Assembly: GCF_030580935.1 (NCBI RefSeq)
Contig: NZ_JAUQOM010000002.1
Coordinates: 62,001-126,000 of the forward strand
Direction of reading: 5' to 3'
From: Sphingobium cyanobacteriorum
GTDB taxonomy: Bacteria; Pseudomonadota; Alphaproteobacteria; Sphingomonadales; Sphingomonadaceae
DNA length: 64,000 bases
Under the pieces are notes generated by a model. The model had not been told where the DNA came from. It saw nothing but the letters and a program-made list of their open reading frames with translations, and made no database searches. The translations under genes and the position numbers were made by a program. Position 1 is the first letter of the stretch. Every line of letters begins with the position of its first letter. Shown in pieces: positions 37,294 to 47,432 of this stretch.

Positions 37294-37622
37294 GCGGGTT
37301 TGCCTGTAGCCCCGGCGAAGGCCGGGGTGGGCAAGCCGGCAAGTTCCTGCTCTGCGAAAGCTGGGCAGGGTATCGGGCATTTCGGGAAACCGGAAGCTCA
37401 CACGACACAAGGGATACCGCACGGCCTCTCCGGCAAACCGGACAGGCACGTGGTCCTGGTCCCCCGTCGCCGTTCCCGGGCAGGGGGTGGCATCCAACCC
37501 GGACGGGGTGATCTATATTTTGGGTTGGGCCGCGAAGGAGAGATCCTGAGCGGTTTTTTCGTTGGATACGCCCGTTGCCCAGAATGACCTGGCGCTGCGG
37601 GCCTCTATGGGAGTAATCGGTG
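37294..37622 (+). other. long rpsJ-rplC intergenic region with hairpins
   Basis: 329 bases without a convincing gene. It holds CCCCGGC/GCCGGGG around GAAG (37310-37327), other short inverted repeats, and GGAGTAATC near the rplC start. A U-rich stretch, GCGGTTTTTTCG, lies at about 37552. In many bacteria rpsJ and rplC are close, so this may be a leader where the operon is attenuated or a second promoter lies. Confidence 0.5.
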
Positions 37623-38375
37623 ATGCGCACAGGCGTGATCGCTAAGAAAGTCGGGATGACCCGTCTGTTCCAAGAGGACGGACGTCATATTCCCGTTACG
37701 GTTCTTGCCCTTGAGGGCAATCAGGTCGTGGCTCGCAAGGAAGTCGATCGTGACGGTTATGTCGCGGTTCAGCTCGGTGCGGGCGTCGCGAAGGTCAAGA
37801 ATGTCGCCAAGCCGCAGCGCGGCCACTTCGCCAAGGCGGAAGTGGAGCCGAAGGCGCGTCTGGTCGAATTCCGTGTCGCCGAGGACGCGCTCCTCGATGT
37901 CGGCGCAGAGATCGCGGCCGATCATTTCATCGCCGGCCAGTTGGTCGATGTTGCCGGTCACACCCAGGGTAAGGGTTTTGCCGGCGCCATGAAGCGCTGG
38001 GGCTTCGGCGGCATGCGCGCCACCCATGGCGTGTCGATCAGCCACCGTGCCCATGGTTCGACGGGTAATCGTCAGGATCCGGGTCGCGTTTTCAAGAACA
38101 AGAAGATGGCCGGCCACATGGGCGACCGTGAGCGGACCCAGCAGAATCTGGAAATCGTGCGCACCGATGTCGAGCGTGGCCTGCTGTTCGTCAAGGGCAG
38201 CGTTCCGGGCGCCAAGGGCACCTGGCTCACCGTCAGCGACGCCGTCAAGGTGAAGCGTCCGGCCGACGTGCCGTATCCCGCCAGCCTGAAGCAGGCTGCC
38301 AACAGCAACCCCGCTCCGGCTGAAACGCCCGCGGAAGCGGCCGCTCCCGAAGCGACCGAAGGCCAGGAGGGCTAA
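37623..38375 (+). CDS. rplC: 50S ribosomal protein L3
   Basis: A 250-residue L3 that starts 23S assembly near the peptidyl transferase centre. [16 protein letters not shown] opens it and [15 protein letters not shown] contains the conserved Trp/Gly loop. The last ~25 residues are an Ala/Glu/Pro-rich tail ([17 protein letters not shown]) beyond the core. ATG 37623 was chosen over the GTG one codon earlier. Confidence 0.97.
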   Translation: MRTGVIAKKVGMTRLFQEDGRHIPVTVLALEGNQVVARKEVDRDGYVAVQLGAGVAKVKNVAKPQRGHFAKAEVEPKARLVEFRVAEDALLDVGAEIAADHFIAGQLVDVAGHTQGKGFAGAMKRWGFGGMRATHGVSISHRAHGSTGNRQDPGRVFKNKKMAGHMGDRERTQQNLEIVRTDVERGLLFVKGSVPGAKGTWLTVSDAVKVKRPADVPYPASLKQAANSNPAPAETPAEAAAPEATEGQEG

Positions 38376-38378
38376 ACC

Positions 38379-39002
38379 ATGAAGGTCAATGTACAGACCC
38401 TCGACGCGCAGGCCGCCGGCGAACTGGAACTGAATGACGACGTGTTCGGCCTGGAGCCGCGCGCCGACATTCTGCACCGCGTCGTCACCTGGCAGCTCGA
38501 AAAGCGTCGCGGCACCGCGCGCGGCACCCGTGAGCGTAGTGATGTCGCCCGCACCGGCAAGAAGTTCGGCCGCCAGAAGGGCGGCGGCACCGCCCGTCAC
38601 GGCGATCGCCGCGCGCCGGTGTTCATCGGCGGTGGTAAGGCGCACGGCGCCCGCGTCCGCGACTTCAACCCCTCGCTGAACAAGAAGGTTCGCGCGCTGG
38701 GCCTGAAGATGGCGCTGTCGTCGAAGGCGAAGGCGGGCACGCTGACGATCATCGACAGCCTGGACGTGGCCGAAGGCAAGACCAAGGCGCTGGTCGCCAG
38801 CCTTGCCAAGCTGAACCTGACCAAGGTGCTGTTCATCGACGGCGATGCGGTCAATGTCAGCTTCGCGAAGGCTTCGGCGAACATCATCGGCGTGGACCTG
38901 CTCCCTGCCGTTGGCGCCAATGTCTATGACATTCTGAAGGCCGACTCGCTGGTGCTCACCCGCGCCGCGGTCGAAAAGCTGGAGGCCCGTTTCAATGGCT
39001 AA
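38379..39002 (+). CDS. rplD: 50S ribosomal protein L4
   Basis: A 207-residue L4 that lines the exit tunnel and, in Escherichia coli, autoregulates the S10 operon. The tunnel loop [18 protein letters not shown], then [18 protein letters not shown], is intact. It starts 3 bases after rplC and overlaps rplW by 8 bases. Confidence 0.97.
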   Translation: MKVNVQTLDAQAAGELELNDDVFGLEPRADILHRVVTWQLEKRRGTARGTRERSDVARTGKKFGRQKGGGTARHGDRRAPVFIGGGKAHGARVRDFNPSLNKKVRALGLKMALSSKAKAGTLTIIDSLDVAEGKTKALVASLAKLNLTKVLFIDGDAVNVSFAKASANIIGVDLLPAVGANVYDILKADSLVLTRAAVEKLEARFNG

Positions 39003-39312
39003 AAAAGAAGCCGCGGCCGTCGCCAACCGTCATTATGACGTGGTTGTCGCCCCGCACATCACCGAGAAGTCGACCCTTCTCTCCGAAAACAACGCCGTCG
39101 TCTTCAAGGTCGCCGGCGATGCGTCGAAGCCGGAGATCAAGGCTGCCGTCGAAGCGATCTGGGGCGTGGACGTCAAGAGCGTCAACACGCTGGTCGTCAA
39201 GGGCAAGACGAAGCGCTGGAAGGGCAAGCCCTACAAGCGCACCGATGTGAAGAAGGCGATCGTCCGCCTGGCCGAAGGCCAGTCGATCGACATCACCGAG
39301 GGAGTCCGCTGA
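38995..39312 (+). CDS. rplW: 50S ribosomal protein L23
   Basis: A 105-residue L23, which sits at the tunnel exit and docks trigger factor and SRP. It shows [32 protein letters not shown]-type sequence ([20 protein letters not shown]) and [11 protein letters not shown]. The start overlaps the end of rplD by 8 bases, implying coupling. Confidence 0.97.
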   Translation: MAKKEAAAVANRHYDVVVAPHITEKSTLLSENNAVVFKVAGDASKPEIKAAVEAIWGVDVKSVNTLVVKGKTKRWKGKPYKRTDVKKAIVRLAEGQSIDITEGVR

Positions 39313-39313
39313 G

Positions 39314-40150
39314 ATGGCTCTGAAGCATTATAACCCGACCAGCCCGGCCCAGCGCGGCCTGATCCTGGTCGACAAGTCCAGCCTGCACAAGGGCAAGCCC
39401 GTCAAGGCGCTGACCGAAGGCAAGCGCAAGACCGGCGGCCGCAACAACAAGGGGCATGTGACCTCGCGCGGCATCGGTGGCGGTCACAAGCAGCGTTACC
39501 GCATCATCGACTTCAAGCGTCGCTTGTGGGATGTCGAGGGCACGGTCGAGCGTCTGGAATATGACCCCAACCGCACCGCCTTCATCGCGCTGGTCAACTA
39601 TCCCGACGGCACCCAGAGCTATATCCTGGCGCCGCAGCGTCTGGCCCCCGGTGACAAGGTCATCGCGGGTAAAAAGACCGACGTGAAGCCGGGCAACGCG
39701 ATGGAACTGGGTCAGATGCCGGTCGGCACGATCATCCACAATATCGAGATGAAGCCGGGCAAGGGCGGTCAGCTCTGCCGCTCGGCGGGCACCTATGCCC
39801 AGCTCGTCGGTCGCGATCGCGGCATGGTGATGGTGCGTCTCTCGTCGGGTGAGCAGCGCTACATCCGTTCAGACTGCATGGGCACCATCGGCGCCGTCAG
39901 CAACCCGGACAATGGCAACACCAACCTGGCCAAGGCCGGCCGCAACCGTTGGAACGGCATCCGCCCGCTGACGCGCGGTGTCGCCAAGAACCCGGTCGAT
40001 CACCCGCATGGTGGTGGTGAAGGCCGCACATCGGGCGGCCGTCATCCGGTCACCCCCTGGGGCAAGCCGACCAAGGGTGCCCGCACCCGCCACAACAAGG
40101 CGACGGACAAGATGATTATCCGTAGCCGCCACGCGAAGAAGAAGAGGTAA
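39314..40150 (+). CDS. rplB: 50S ribosomal protein L2
   Basis: A 278-residue L2 needed for subunit joining and peptidyl transfer. It has [15 protein letters not shown] at the start, [16 protein letters not shown], and the C-terminal [15 protein letters not shown] with the functional His. It begins 1 base after rplW. Confidence 0.98.
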   Translation: MALKHYNPTSPAQRGLILVDKSSLHKGKPVKALTEGKRKTGGRNNKGHVTSRGIGGGHKQRYRIIDFKRRLWDVEGTVERLEYDPNRTAFIALVNYPDGTQSYILAPQRLAPGDKVIAGKKTDVKPGNAMELGQMPVGTIIHNIEMKPGKGGQLCRSAGTYAQLVGRDRGMVMVRLSSGEQRYIRSDCMGTIGAVSNPDNGNTNLAKAGRNRWNGIRPLTRGVAKNPVDHPHGGGEGRTSGGRHPVTPWGKPTKGARTRHNKATDKMIIRSRHAKKKR

Positions 40151-40155
40151 GCGAG

Positions 40156-40434
40156 ATGGCTCGTTCCGTCTGGAAAGGTCCTTTCGTGGACCTCAGCCTT
40201 CTGAAGAAGGCGGAAACCGCGCAGGACGCGGGTGGCCGTGCCGGTCCGATCAAGACCTGGTCGCGCCGCTCCACCATCCTGCCGCAGTTCGTTGGCCTGA
40301 CGTTCAACGTCTATAATGGCCGCAAGCATGTTCCTGTCGTCGTGAACGAGGAAATGGTAGGTCACAAGCTGGGCGAATTCGCCCCGACCCGCTACTTCCC
40401 CGGCCACGCCGCCGACAAGAAGGGCAAGCGCTGA
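40156..40434 (+). CDS. rpsS: 30S ribosomal protein S19
   Basis: A 92-residue S19 in the 30S head. [18 protein letters not shown] opens it, and [20 protein letters not shown] and [12 protein letters not shown] are conserved. Its stop overlaps the rplV start (TGATG). Confidence 0.97.
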   Translation: MARSVWKGPFVDLSLLKKAETAQDAGGRAGPIKTWSRRSTILPQFVGLTFNVYNGRKHVPVVVNEEMVGHKLGEFAPTRYFPGHAADKKGKR

Positions 40435-40820
40435 TGAGCAAGGAAAAGGCTCCCCGTCGCGTCGCCGACAATGAAGCACTGGCCGTTGGCACGCAGATCC
40501 GTGGTTCGGCCCAGAAGCTGAACCTGGTCGCCACGCTGATCCGCGGCCGCAAGGTCGAGGACGCGCTGAACATCCTCGCCTTCTCCAAGAAGGCGATGGC
40601 GGTCGACGTGCGCAAGGTGCTGGCTTCGGCCATCGCCAATGCGGAAAATAATCACAATCTGGATGTCGACGCTCTGGTCGTCGCGGAAGCATCGGTGGGC
40701 AAGAGCTTCACCCTCAAGCGCTTCCACGCTCGCGGCCGCGGCAAGTCGACCCGGATCCTGAAGCCCTTCAGCCGCGTGCGCATCGTCGTACGGGAAGCGG
40801 CCGAAGAAGCGGAGGCGTAA
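40434..40820 (+). CDS. rplV: 50S ribosomal protein L22
   Basis: A 128-residue L22, whose beta-hairpin lines the exit tunnel. It has [39 protein letters not shown] and the extended loop [13 protein letters not shown], where macrolide-resistance changes occur in other species. A short acidic C-terminal tail is present. Confidence 0.97.
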   Translation: MSKEKAPRRVADNEALAVGTQIRGSAQKLNLVATLIRGRKVEDALNILAFSKKAMAVDVRKVLASAIANAENNHNLDVDALVVAEASVGKSFTLKRFHARGRGKSTRILKPFSRVRIVVREAAEEAEA

Positions 40821-40824
40821 GCAC

Positions 40825-41520
40825 ATGGGTCACAAGAGCAATCCGATCGGTCTGCGTCTGCAGATCAACCGCACCTGGGACAGCCGCTGGTTCGCCGAAG
40901 GCGCGGACTATGGGCGTCTGCTGCTGGAGGATCTCAAGATTCGCCAGTTCATCATGAAGACCCTGCCGCAGGCCGCGATCTCCAAGGTCGTGATCGAGCG
41001 TCCGGCCAAGCTGTGCCGCGTGTCGATCTATGCCGCCCGTCCGGGTGTCATCATCGGCAAGAAGGGCGCGGACATCGAAAAGCTTCGCAAGAAGCTGGGC
41101 GCGCTGACCTCGTCCGACGTGTCGCTGAACATCGTCGAGATCCGCAAGCCGGAAGTCGATTCCAAGCTCGTCGCACAGGGCATCGCCGATCAGTTGGAAC
41201 GCCGTGTCGCGTTCCGCCGCGCGATGAAGCGTGCGGTGCAGTCGGCCCTGCGTCTGGGTGCCGAAGGCATCAAGATCACCTGCGGCGGCCGTCTGGGCGG
41301 CGCGGAGATCGCGCGTGTCGAATGGTATCGCGAAGGCCGCGTGCCGTTGCATACGCTGCGTGCGAACGTCGACTATGCCGAAGCCACGGCGCACACCGCC
41401 TATGGCGTTTGCGGCATCAAGGTCTGGATCTTCAAGGGCGAGATTCTCGGCCATGATCCGTTCGCGACCGACCGGCTGATGCTGGAGGCTCAGACCTCCG
41501 GTGTGCGCCCGGCGCGCTGA
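40825..41520 (+). CDS. rpsC: 30S ribosomal protein S3
   Basis: A 231-residue S3, which forms part of the mRNA entry site and helicase. [16 protein letters not shown], the KH loop [17 protein letters not shown] and [20 protein letters not shown] are present. The gene sits between rplV and rplP, 4 bases after rplV. Confidence 0.98.
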   Translation: MGHKSNPIGLRLQINRTWDSRWFAEGADYGRLLLEDLKIRQFIMKTLPQAAISKVVIERPAKLCRVSIYAARPGVIIGKKGADIEKLRKKLGALTSSDVSLNIVEIRKPEVDSKLVAQGIADQLERRVAFRRAMKRAVQSALRLGAEGIKITCGGRLGGAEIARVEWYREGRVPLHTLRANVDYAEATAHTAYGVCGIKVWIFKGEILGHDPFATDRLMLEAQTSGVRPAR

Positions 41521-41541
41521 GAATAAGGTAGGTATAGCGTC

Positions 41542-41973
41542 ATGCTGCAACCGAAGAAAATGAAGTTCCGCAAGACCTTCAAGGGTCGGATCAAGGGCGA
41601 TGCCAAGGGTGGCTCGGCCTTGAATTTCGGCTCCTATGGTCTCAAGGCCCTGGAACCCGAACGTGTCACCGCACGCCAGATCGAAGCGGCCCGCCGCGCG
41701 ATCACCCGCCACATCCGCCGTCAGGGCCGGTTGTGGATCCGCGTGTTCCCCGACGTGCCGGTGTCCAAGAAGCCTGCCGAAGTCCGTCAGGGCAAGGGCA
41801 AGGGTTCGGTCGAATATTGGGCGGCGCGCGTCAAGCCGGGCCGTATCCTGTTCGAACTGGACGGCGTGCCCGGTCCGCTCGCAGCAGAGGCATTCTCGCG
41901 CGCCGCGATGAAGCTGCCCATCAAGACGAAGGTTGTCGCCCGCCTCGGCGACACCTCGCACCTGGAGGGTTAA
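41542..41973 (+). CDS. rplP: 50S ribosomal protein L16
   Basis: A 143-residue L16, near the A-site tRNA elbow. [39 protein letters not shown] and [15 protein letters not shown] are conserved. The GMGKGKG-type segment reads [11 protein letters not shown], with the MGKGKG glycine-rich loop largely kept. It starts 21 bases after rpsC. Confidence 0.97.
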   Translation: MLQPKKMKFRKTFKGRIKGDAKGGSALNFGSYGLKALEPERVTARQIEAARRAITRHIRRQGRLWIRVFPDVPVSKKPAEVRQGKGKGSVEYWAARVKPGRILFELDGVPGPLAAEAFSRAAMKLPIKTKVVARLGDTSHLEG

Positions 41974-41976
41974 GCC

Positions 41977-42180
41977 GTGGCCAACGTCGCAGACCTCAAG
42001 ACCAAGACGGACGACGAACTGTCGACCGAACTCAACAACCTGAAGCGCGAGCAGTTCAACCTGCGTTTCCAGGCGGCCACCAACCAGCTCGAAAAGCCGA
42101 GCCGGGTCAAGGAAGTCCGCCGGTCGATCGCGCAGATCAAGACCCTGCAGACCGAGCGCACCCGCTCGGCCGCGAAGTAA
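41977..42180 (+). CDS. rpmC: 50S ribosomal protein L29
   Basis: A 67-residue helical L29 at the tunnel exit near L23. The motifs [36 protein letters not shown] and [11 protein letters not shown] are typical. It uses a GTG start at 41977, 3 bases after rplP. Confidence 0.96.
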   Translation: MANVADLKTKTDDELSTELNNLKREQFNLRFQAATNQLEKPSRVKEVRRSIAQIKTLQTERTRSAAK

Positions 42181-42192
42181 AGGAAACACACG

Positions 42193-42456
42193 ATGCCCAA
42201 GCGCGTGCTGACGGGAACGGTGGTTTCCGACAAGACCGACAAGACGGTGGTGGTGCGGGTGGAGCGCAAGGTTAAGCATGCGCTCTACGGCAAGATCATC
42301 CGCCGTTCGAAGAAATATCATGCCCATGACGAGGGCAATGTCTACAAGGAAGGCGAGACGGTCCGCATCGAGGAGACCGCACCGATTTCCAAGCTCAAGA
42401 CCTGGAAGGTCATCGAGCGCGTGGACACCCACAAGTCGCCGGAAACGGCGGCCTGA
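42193..42456 (+). CDS. rpsQ: 30S ribosomal protein S17
   Basis: An 87-residue OB-fold S17 that binds 16S rRNA early. It begins [20 protein letters not shown] and contains [20 protein letters not shown] and [20 protein letters not shown] structured 176-base gap follows before rplN. Confidence 0.97.
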   Translation: MPKRVLTGTVVSDKTDKTVVVRVERKVKHALYGKIIRRSKKYHAHDEGNVYKEGETVRIEETAPISKLKTWKVIERVDTHKSPETAA

Positions 42457-42490
42457 GGGAGGCCCGCCGGGCCTTTGTACTAAAATCGCG

Positions 42491-42535
42491 GCGCGGGGCT
42501 GGCCTTTTCCTCCGGGAAAGGCTACAGGCCCGCGC
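42491..42535 (+). other. composite hairpin between rpsQ and rplN
   Basis: An outer stem GCGCGGG/CCCGCGC (42491-42497, 42529-42535) encloses an inner stem GCCTTT/AAAGGC around TCCTCCGGG. It lies in a 176-base gap that interrupts an otherwise tight S10 operon. No T-run follows. Confidence 0.5.
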
Positions 42536-42632
42536 TTCGCGTAGAGTCAAAGGCTCCTGTGAGTCTCTATGCACTTGAATTCGGAACCGCCGGGAATTGC
42601 CCCGGTAGGCCAAATAAGAAGGAACCGGATCT

Positions 42633-43001
42633 ATGATCCAGATGCAATCCAATCTTGACGTCGCTGACAACAGCGGTGCCAAGCGCGTCCAGTGCATCAA
42701 GGTGCTGGGCGGGTCGAAGCGTCGCTTCGCCAGCGTGGGCGACATCATCGTCGTCTCGATCAAGGAGGCCGCGCCGCGCGGCAAGGTGAAGAAGGGTGAC
42801 GTGCATCGCGCCGTCATCGTCCGCACCGCCAAGGATATCCGTCGCGCCGACGGTTCGGTGATCCGCTTCGACGGCAATGCCGCCGTGCTGATCAACAAGA
42901 ACCAGGAGCCGATCGGCACCCGCATCTTTGGCCCCGTCGTTCGTGAGCTGCGCGCCAAGCAGCACATGAAGATCATCTCGCTCGCTCCTGAGGTGCTGTA
43001 A
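42633..43001 (+). CDS. rplN: 50S ribosomal protein L14
   Basis: A 122-residue L14 at the subunit interface. [39 protein letters not shown] and the conserved [18 protein letters not shown] block are intact. Its stop shares a base with the rplX start (TAATG). Confidence 0.97.
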   Translation: MIQMQSNLDVADNSGAKRVQCIKVLGGSKRRFASVGDIIVVSIKEAAPRGKVKKGDVHRAVIVRTAKDIRRADGSVIRFDGNAAVLINKNQEPIGTRIFGPVVRELRAKQHMKIISLAPEVL

Positions 43002-43312
43002 TGAGCGCTGCCAAGATCAAGAAGGGCGACAAGATCGTCGTCCTGGCCGGCAAGGACAAGGGCCGCACCGGCGCTGTCCTTCAGGTGATGCCGAAGGAGG
43101 ACAAGGTCCTCGTCGAAGGCATCAACGTCCATGCGCGTCACCGCAAGCCCGATCAGGCCAACCCGCAGGGTGGCATCGATCGCAAGCCGGCGCCGCTGCA
43201 CATTTCGAACGTCGCTGTCGCCGACAAGGATGGCAAGCCGACCCGCGTCCGTTTCGAGGACCGCGACGGCAAGAAGGTCCGCGTCGCCGTCAAGTCCGGT
43301 GAGGTGCTGTAA
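43001..43312 (+). CDS. rplX: 50S ribosomal protein L24
   Basis: A 103-residue KOW-domain L24, one of the two initiators of 50S assembly. [20 protein letters not shown] and [20 protein letters not shown] are conserved. It overlaps the stops and starts of rplN and rplE by one base each. Confidence 0.97.
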   Translation: MSAAKIKKGDKIVVLAGKDKGRTGAVLQVMPKEDKVLVEGINVHARHRKPDQANPQGGIDRKPAPLHISNVAVADKDGKPTRVRFEDRDGKKVRVAVKSGEVL

Positions 43313-43884
43313 TGAGCGACACATATATTCCCCGCTCGAAGGCGCAATATGACGCCGAAATCGCCAAGGCGATGACCGAGAAGTTCGGTTACCAGAACGT
43401 CATGGAAGTCCCCCGGATCGAAAAGATCGTGCTCAACATGGGCGTGGGCGAAGCGACCCAGGACAAGAAGAAGGTCACGCAGGCCGCCGAGGAAATGGAA
43501 CTGATCGCCGGGCAGAAGCCGGTCATCACCAAGGCGCGCAAGTCCATCGCGCAGTTCAAGCTGCGTGAAGGCATGCCGATCGGCGCCAAGGTCACGCTGC
43601 GCCGCGAGCGCATGTATGAATTTCTGGACCGCCTGATCAACATCGCGCTGCCCCGCGTGCGCGACTTCCGCGGCCTGAACCCCAAGAGCTTCGATGGACG
43701 TGGCAACTATGCCTTCGGCATCAAGGAGCAGTTGATTTTCCCGGAAATCAGCTACGACAAGATCGACAAGGTTCGGGGCATGGACATCATCGTCACCACC
43801 ACGGCGAAGACGGACGAGGAAGCGCGCGAACTGCTGCGCCTCTTCGGCTTCCCCTTCCCGATCGAAGAGAAGCAGGCGGCCTAA
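43312..43884 (+). CDS. rplE: 50S ribosomal protein L5
   Basis: A 190-residue L5 that binds 5S rRNA and the P-site t[23 protein letters not shown], then [16 protein letters not shown] and [20 protein letters not shown], are typical. A 54-base gap follows before rpsN. Confidence 0.97.
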   Translation: MSDTYIPRSKAQYDAEIAKAMTEKFGYQNVMEVPRIEKIVLNMGVGEATQDKKKVTQAAEEMELIAGQKPVITKARKSIAQFKLREGMPIGAKVTLRRERMYEFLDRLINIALPRVRDFRGLNPKSFDGRGNYAFGIKEQLIFPEISYDKIDKVRGMDIIVTTTAKTDEEARELLRLFGFPFPIEEKQAA

Positions 43885-43938
43885 TTTTAAGGCCCCGCTT
43901 CTCTCCCAACGCTTAAGCTAAGGAAGAGAACTTAAGTC

Positions 43939-44244
43939 ATGGCGAAACTGAGTTCGATCAACAAGAACGAGCGCCGCAAGAAGCTGGTGAAGAAATATGC
44001 CGGCCGCTATGCGAAGCTCAAGGCGATCGCGAATGATACCGCGGCCGATGACAGCGATCGTCTGATCGCGCGTCTGAAGATGGCGGAGATTCCCCGCAAC
44101 GGCAATCCGACCCGCGTTCGGAACCGCTGCGAACTTACCGGGCGTCCCCGCGCTTACTACCGCAAATTCCGCCTCTGCCGCGTGCAGCTGCGTGATCTGG
44201 CCAACAAGGGCCTGATCCCCGGCGTCACCAAGTCGAGCTGGTAA
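43939..44244 (+). CDS. rpsN: 30S ribosomal protein S14 (zinc-independent type)
   Basis: A 101-residue S14 of the long, C-minus type without a CxxC zinc ribbon. [38 protein letters not shown] and the C-terminal GVTKSSW are conserved. It precedes rpsH by 12 bases. Confidence 0.97.
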   Translation: MAKLSSINKNERRKKLVKKYAGRYAKLKAIANDTAADDSDRLIARLKMAEIPRNGNPTRVRNRCELTGRPRAYYRKFRLCRVQLRDLANKGLIPGVTKSSW

Positions 44245-44256
44245 GGATCATTTGAG

Positions 44257-44652
44257 ATGGCATTGACCGATCCCCTGGGTGATATGCTCACCCGCATCCG
44301 CAACGGGCAGCAGGCGAAGAAGGACAGCGTTGTGTCCCCCGCGTCCAAGCTGCGCGCCCGCGTGCTCGACGTGCTCCAGCGCGAAGGCTACATCCGCGGC
44401 TATTCCGAGGAAGCCCTTGGCAAGCATCCGGGCCTGCGCATCGAGCTGAAATATTTCGAGGGCCAGCCCGCGATCAAGCATGTCGCGCGCGTGTCCAAGC
44501 CTGGCCGCCGCGTCTATTCGGGTTCCAAGGAACTGCCGGTGGTCCGCAATGGCCTGGGCATCACCATTGTCTCGACGCCCCGTGGCGTTCTGTCCGACGC
44601 CGAAGCGCGTGAGCAGAATGTCGGTGGCGAAGTGCTGGCGGAGGTGTTCTGA
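44257..44652 (+). CDS. rpsH: 30S ribosomal protein S8
   Basis: A 131-residue S8 that organizes the 16S central domain and represses the spc operon in Escherichia coli. [18 protein letters not shown] and the C-terminal [17 protein letters not shown] are intact. Its stop overlaps the rplF start by one base. Confidence 0.97.
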   Translation: MALTDPLGDMLTRIRNGQQAKKDSVVSPASKLRARVLDVLQREGYIRGYSEEALGKHPGLRIELKYFEGQPAIKHVARVSKPGRRVYSGSKELPVVRNGLGITIVSTPRGVLSDAEAREQNVGGEVLAEVF

Positions 44653-45185
44653 TGAGCCGCATCGGTAAAAAGCCGGTCGCGATCCCCGCTGGGGTGACGG
44701 CGACCATCGAAGGCGGGCAGCTTTCGGTGAAGGGGCCCAAGGGCACCCTCGCCATGCCGCTGCGCGACGAGATCAGCTACACGCTGGAAAATGACGGCAT
44801 CTCCGTGCAGCCGGCCAACAAGACCAAGGCGGCGCGCGCCTTCTGGGGGATGCAGCGCACGCTGGTCCAGAACCTGGTGACGGGCGTGACCGAGGGCTTT
44901 TCCAAGAAGCTGCTCATCACCGGCGTCGGCTATCGTGCCAACTCGCAGGGCAAGACCCTGAAGTTGCAGCTTGGCTATTCGCATGATGTCGATTTCGCGG
45001 TGCCGGACGGCATCGAGATCAAGACCCCGGACAACACCACGGTCGAGATCAGCGGCATCGACAAGCAGAAGGTCGGTCAGGTCGCAGCCGAAATCCGTCG
45101 CTGGCGCAAGCCCGAACCCTATAAGGGCAAGGGTATCAAATATGCTGGCGAATTCATCTTCCGCAAGGAAGGGAAGAAGAAGTAA
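44652..45185 (+). CDS. rplF: 50S ribosomal protein L6
   Basis: A 177-residue L6 of two repeated domains, near the factor-binding site. [20 protein letters not shown], then [19 protein letters not shown] and [20 protein letters not shown], are conserved. It starts at the rpsH stop. Confidence 0.97.
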   Translation: MSRIGKKPVAIPAGVTATIEGGQLSVKGPKGTLAMPLRDEISYTLENDGISVQPANKTKAARAFWGMQRTLVQNLVTGVTEGFSKKLLITGVGYRANSQGKTLKLQLGYSHDVDFAVPDGIEIKTPDNTTVEISGIDKQKVGQVAAEIRRWRKPEPYKGKGIKYAGEFIFRKEGKKK

Positions 45186-45186
45186 G

Positions 45187-45552
45187 ATGGCAAAGCTTTC
45201 CCTCTTCGCGCGGCGTCGCCGCCGCGTCCGCACCGCGCTCAAGGCTGTATCGGGCCACAAGCCCCGCCTCAGCGTCCACCGTTCGGGCCGTCACATCTAC
45301 GCCCAGGTCATCGATGACGCCGCCGGCAAGACCGTCGCGTCGGCATCGACCCTGGACAAGGATGTCGGCTCCAAGGCGCTGGGCAAGACCGGCGCCAGCA
45401 CCGAAGCCGCAGCCGAAGTCGGCAAGCGCGTCGCCGCTGCGGCGACCGCTGCCGGCGTCACCCGTGTCGTGTTCGACCGTGGTGGCTTCCTGTTCCATGG
45501 CCGCGTCAAGGCGCTGGCCGATGCCGCCCGCGAAGGCGGGCTGGAGTTCTGA
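45187..45552 (+). CDS. rplR: 50S ribosomal protein L18
   Basis: A 121-residue L18 that carries 5S rRNA into the 50S subunit. [19 protein letters not shown] and [18 protein letters not shown] are typical, as is the end [21 protein letters not shown] longer in-frame reading begins inside rplF and is rejected, since ATG 45187 lies one base after the rplF stop. Confidence 0.97.
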   Translation: MAKLSLFARRRRRVRTALKAVSGHKPRLSVHRSGRHIYAQVIDDAAGKTVASASTLDKDVGSKALGKTGASTEAAAEVGKRVAAAATAAGVTRVVFDRGGFLFHGRVKALADAAREGGLEF

Positions 45553-45554
45553 TC

Positions 45555-46286
45555 ATGGCTGACGAAAACACCAACGAAGTCGTCGCGCCCGTCGAGGGTG
45601 CCGAAGCGACTGCACCGACCGAAGGTCGTGGTCCCGGCCGTGGCCGTGGCAACCGCGGCGGCGGTGGCGGCAATGACCGCAACCGTGGCGATCGCGGCGG
45701 CCGTGGCCGTCGTGATGATCGTCGCGGCGGCAACCGCGACGAGGAGCAGGGCGAGGAACTGATCGAGAAGCTGGTTCACATCAACCGCGTCTCCAAGACC
45801 GTCAAGGGCGGCAAGCGCTTCGGTTTCGCGGCGCTGGTCGTTGTCGGCGACGGCAAGGGTCGTGCCGGCTTTGGCCATGGCAAGGCGCGCGAAGTGCCCG
45901 AAGCCATCAGCAAGGCGACCGCCGCCGCCAAGAAGGCGATGGTCCGCGTACCGCTGAAGGAAGGCCGCACCCTGCATCATGATGGCCTGGGCCATTTCGG
46001 TGCGGGCAAGGTGACGGTGCGTTCGGCCCCGGCCGGTACGGGCATCATCGCCGGTGGTCCGATGCGCGCCGTGTTCGAAAGCCTCGGCGTCGCGGACGTC
46101 GTGACCAAGTCGAACGGCACGTCCAACCCCTATAACATGATCCGTGCGACCTTCGCGGCGCTGGGCGAACAGACCAGCCCCAAGTCGGTGGCGCAGCGCC
46201 GTGGCAAGAAGGTCGCCGACCTTCTGCGTCGTGGCGGTGCGTCCGCTGAAGTCGCGCAGGCTGATGCCGAAGCGATTGCGGAGTAA
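45555..46286 (+). CDS. rpsE: 30S ribosomal protein S5 with RG-rich N-terminal extension
   Basis: A 243-residue S5 involved in decoding fidelity and mRNA helicase. The core starts around residue 66 ([20 protein letters not shown]) and contains [21 protein letters not shown]. Before it lies a disordered extension: an acidic first 22 residues, then an RG/RGG and Asp/Asn-rich stretch ([13 protein letters not shown], continuing with DRNRG repeats to about residue 60). Other alphaproteobacteria have shorter RG-rich starts. The extension might bind RNA. Confidence 0.97.
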   Translation: MADENTNEVVAPVEGAEATAPTEGRGPGRGRGNRGGGGGNDRNRGDRGGRGRRDDRRGGNRDEEQGEELIEKLVHINRVSKTVKGGKRFGFAALVVVGDGKGRAGFGHGKAREVPEAISKATAAAKKAMVRVPLKEGRTLHHDGLGHFGAGKVTVRSAPAGTGIIAGGPMRAVFESLGVADVVTKSNGTSNPYNMIRATFAALGEQTSPKSVAQRRGKKVADLLRRGGASAEVAQADAEAIAE

Positions 46287-46291
46287 CTGAT

Positions 46292-46471
46292 ATGGCGAAG
46301 ATCAAGATCAAGCAGATCGGTTCGCCGATCCGTCGCCCCGCCGACCAGAAGAAGATTCTGATCGGCCTGGGCCTTGGCAAGATGCACCGCGTGGTGGAAT
46401 TGGAAGACACTGCGGAAGTCCGCGGCGCCATCAGGAAGCTGCCCCACATGGTGGCCGTGGTCGAAGGCTGA
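46292..46471 (+). CDS. rpmD: 50S ribosomal protein L30
   Basis: A 59-residue L30. The frame from ATG 46292 reads [19 protein letters not shown], then [20 protein letters not shown], ending in HMVAVVEG at TGA 46469-46471. It sits in the standard place between rpsE and rplO, 5 bases after rpsE. A terminator-like hairpin lies 29 bases downstream. Confidence 0.96.
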   Translation: MAKIKIKQIGSPIRRPADQKKILIGLGLGKMHRVVELEDTAEVRGAIRKLPHMVAVVEG

Positions 46472-46500
46472 AGCTTTCCGACCGGATGATATAAGAGCGC

Positions 46501-46530
46501 AAGAGGGGGCGACCCCTCTTTCGTTTTTTG
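46501..46530 (+). terminator. intrinsic-terminator-like element between rpmD and rplO
   Basis: AAGAGGGG (46501-46508) pairs with CCCCTCTT (46513-46520) around GCGA, followed by TCGTTTTTTG. The stem and U-rich tail meet the usual form of an intrinsic terminator. Its place in the middle of the spc operon is unexpected. Confidence 0.75.
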
Positions 46531-46559
46531 TGGATGGGGGCTAAAGGCGCGCATCCACA

Positions 46560-46675
46560 ATCCCGGCGAATACCGGGATCTCCGGCCAATTGGCGGTTCC
46601 TCGACAGGAAGCGCCAGGCCTTAACCGGCCCCAGCTTTCGCTGGGGCATCGGCTCGATTGCTTCGCAACCGAGCC
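46560..46675. repeat. cluster of hairpins before rplO
   Basis: Three palindromes follow the terminator: ATCCCGG/CCGGGAT (46560-46579), GCCCCAGC/GCTGGGGC (46628-46647) and an 11-base stem with one mismatch GGCTCGATTGC/GCAACCGAGCC (46651-46675). Together they fill the 236-base gap between rpmD and rplO. Such GC-rich palindromes are often mobile intergenic repeats. Confidence 0.6.
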
Positions 46676-46707
46676 TCGCGCGAACCAAGCGAAAGCGAGT
46701 GCACGAT

Positions 46708-47241
46708 ATGAAACTGAACGAAATCAAGGACAATGATGGCGCCCGCAAGGGCCGGATGCGCGTCGGACGCGGCATCGGTTCCGGCAAGGGCAAGACCGCC
46801 GGGCGCGGCCAGAAGGGTGCGAAGGCGCGTTCGGGCGTCAGCATCAACGGCTTCGAAGGTGGTCAGATGCCGCTCCACATGCGCATCCCGAAGCGCGGCT
46901 TCAACAACATCTTTGCCAAGGATTACGCGATCGTGAACCTGGGCGCGGTGCAGAAGGCGATCGACGCCGGCAAGCTGGACGCTGCCGCCACCATCGATCA
47001 GGCCGCGCTGAACGCCGCCAGCCTGACCCGCGGTGGCAAGGATGGCGTCCGCCTCCTGGCCAAGGGTGAACTGACCGCCAAGGTCAGCTTCCTGGTCGCG
47101 GGCGCGTCGCAAAGCGCCATCGACGCTGTCGAAAAGGCGGGCGGCAAGGTCGAAGTGATCGCCGTCGTCCCGGCCGCCGACAAGGCGAAGGCCAAGAAGG
47201 GCACGACCCTGGCCGCCAGGAAAGCCGCCAGGCAGGGCTGA
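46708..47241 (+). CDS. rplO: 50S ribosomal protein L15
   Basis: A 177-residue L15 that binds late in 50S assembly. [20 protein letters not shown], then [20 protein letters not shown] and [17 protein letters not shown], are conserved. A longer in-frame reading upstream covers the hairpin region and is rejected. A short Lys/Ala tail ends it. Confidence 0.97.
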   Translation: MKLNEIKDNDGARKGRMRVGRGIGSGKGKTAGRGQKGAKARSGVSINGFEGGQMPLHMRIPKRGFNNIFAKDYAIVNLGAVQKAIDAGKLDAAATIDQAALNAASLTRGGKDGVRLLAKGELTAKVSFLVAGASQSAIDAVEKAGGKVEVIAVVPAADKAKAKKGTTLAARKAARQG

Positions 47242-47263
47242 TTTTTCGCCTGAGACTTGCATG

Positions 47264-47300
47264 CATGACCCCGCTGCCCGATATGGGCGGCGGGGTCATG
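47264..47300 (+). other. hairpin between rplO and secY
   Basis: CATGACCCCGCTGCCC (47264-47279) pairs with GGGCGGCGGGGTCATG (47285-47300) around GATAT, with one G-U pair in 16. It lies 22 bases after the rplO stop and 132 before secY. No T-run follows, so it resembles a processing or stabilizing element. Confidence 0.6.
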
Positions 47301-47432
47301 TGCATCCGGGGACGCTATTTTGTCGCATAAACGGCAAATCCCGGTTCGACAGCGCCCCACGGCCCCGTTAAGGGGATTCCCGATTCCGGCCCATATTCCA
47401 TCCGGGCATGAGTGATTTGAAGGGCAGCCACC

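Noticed and set aside
40768-42432. 554-codon minus-strand frame opposite rpsC-rplP-rpmC-rpsQ
   Set aside because: Spans several conserved ribosomal genes and has no motifs of its own.
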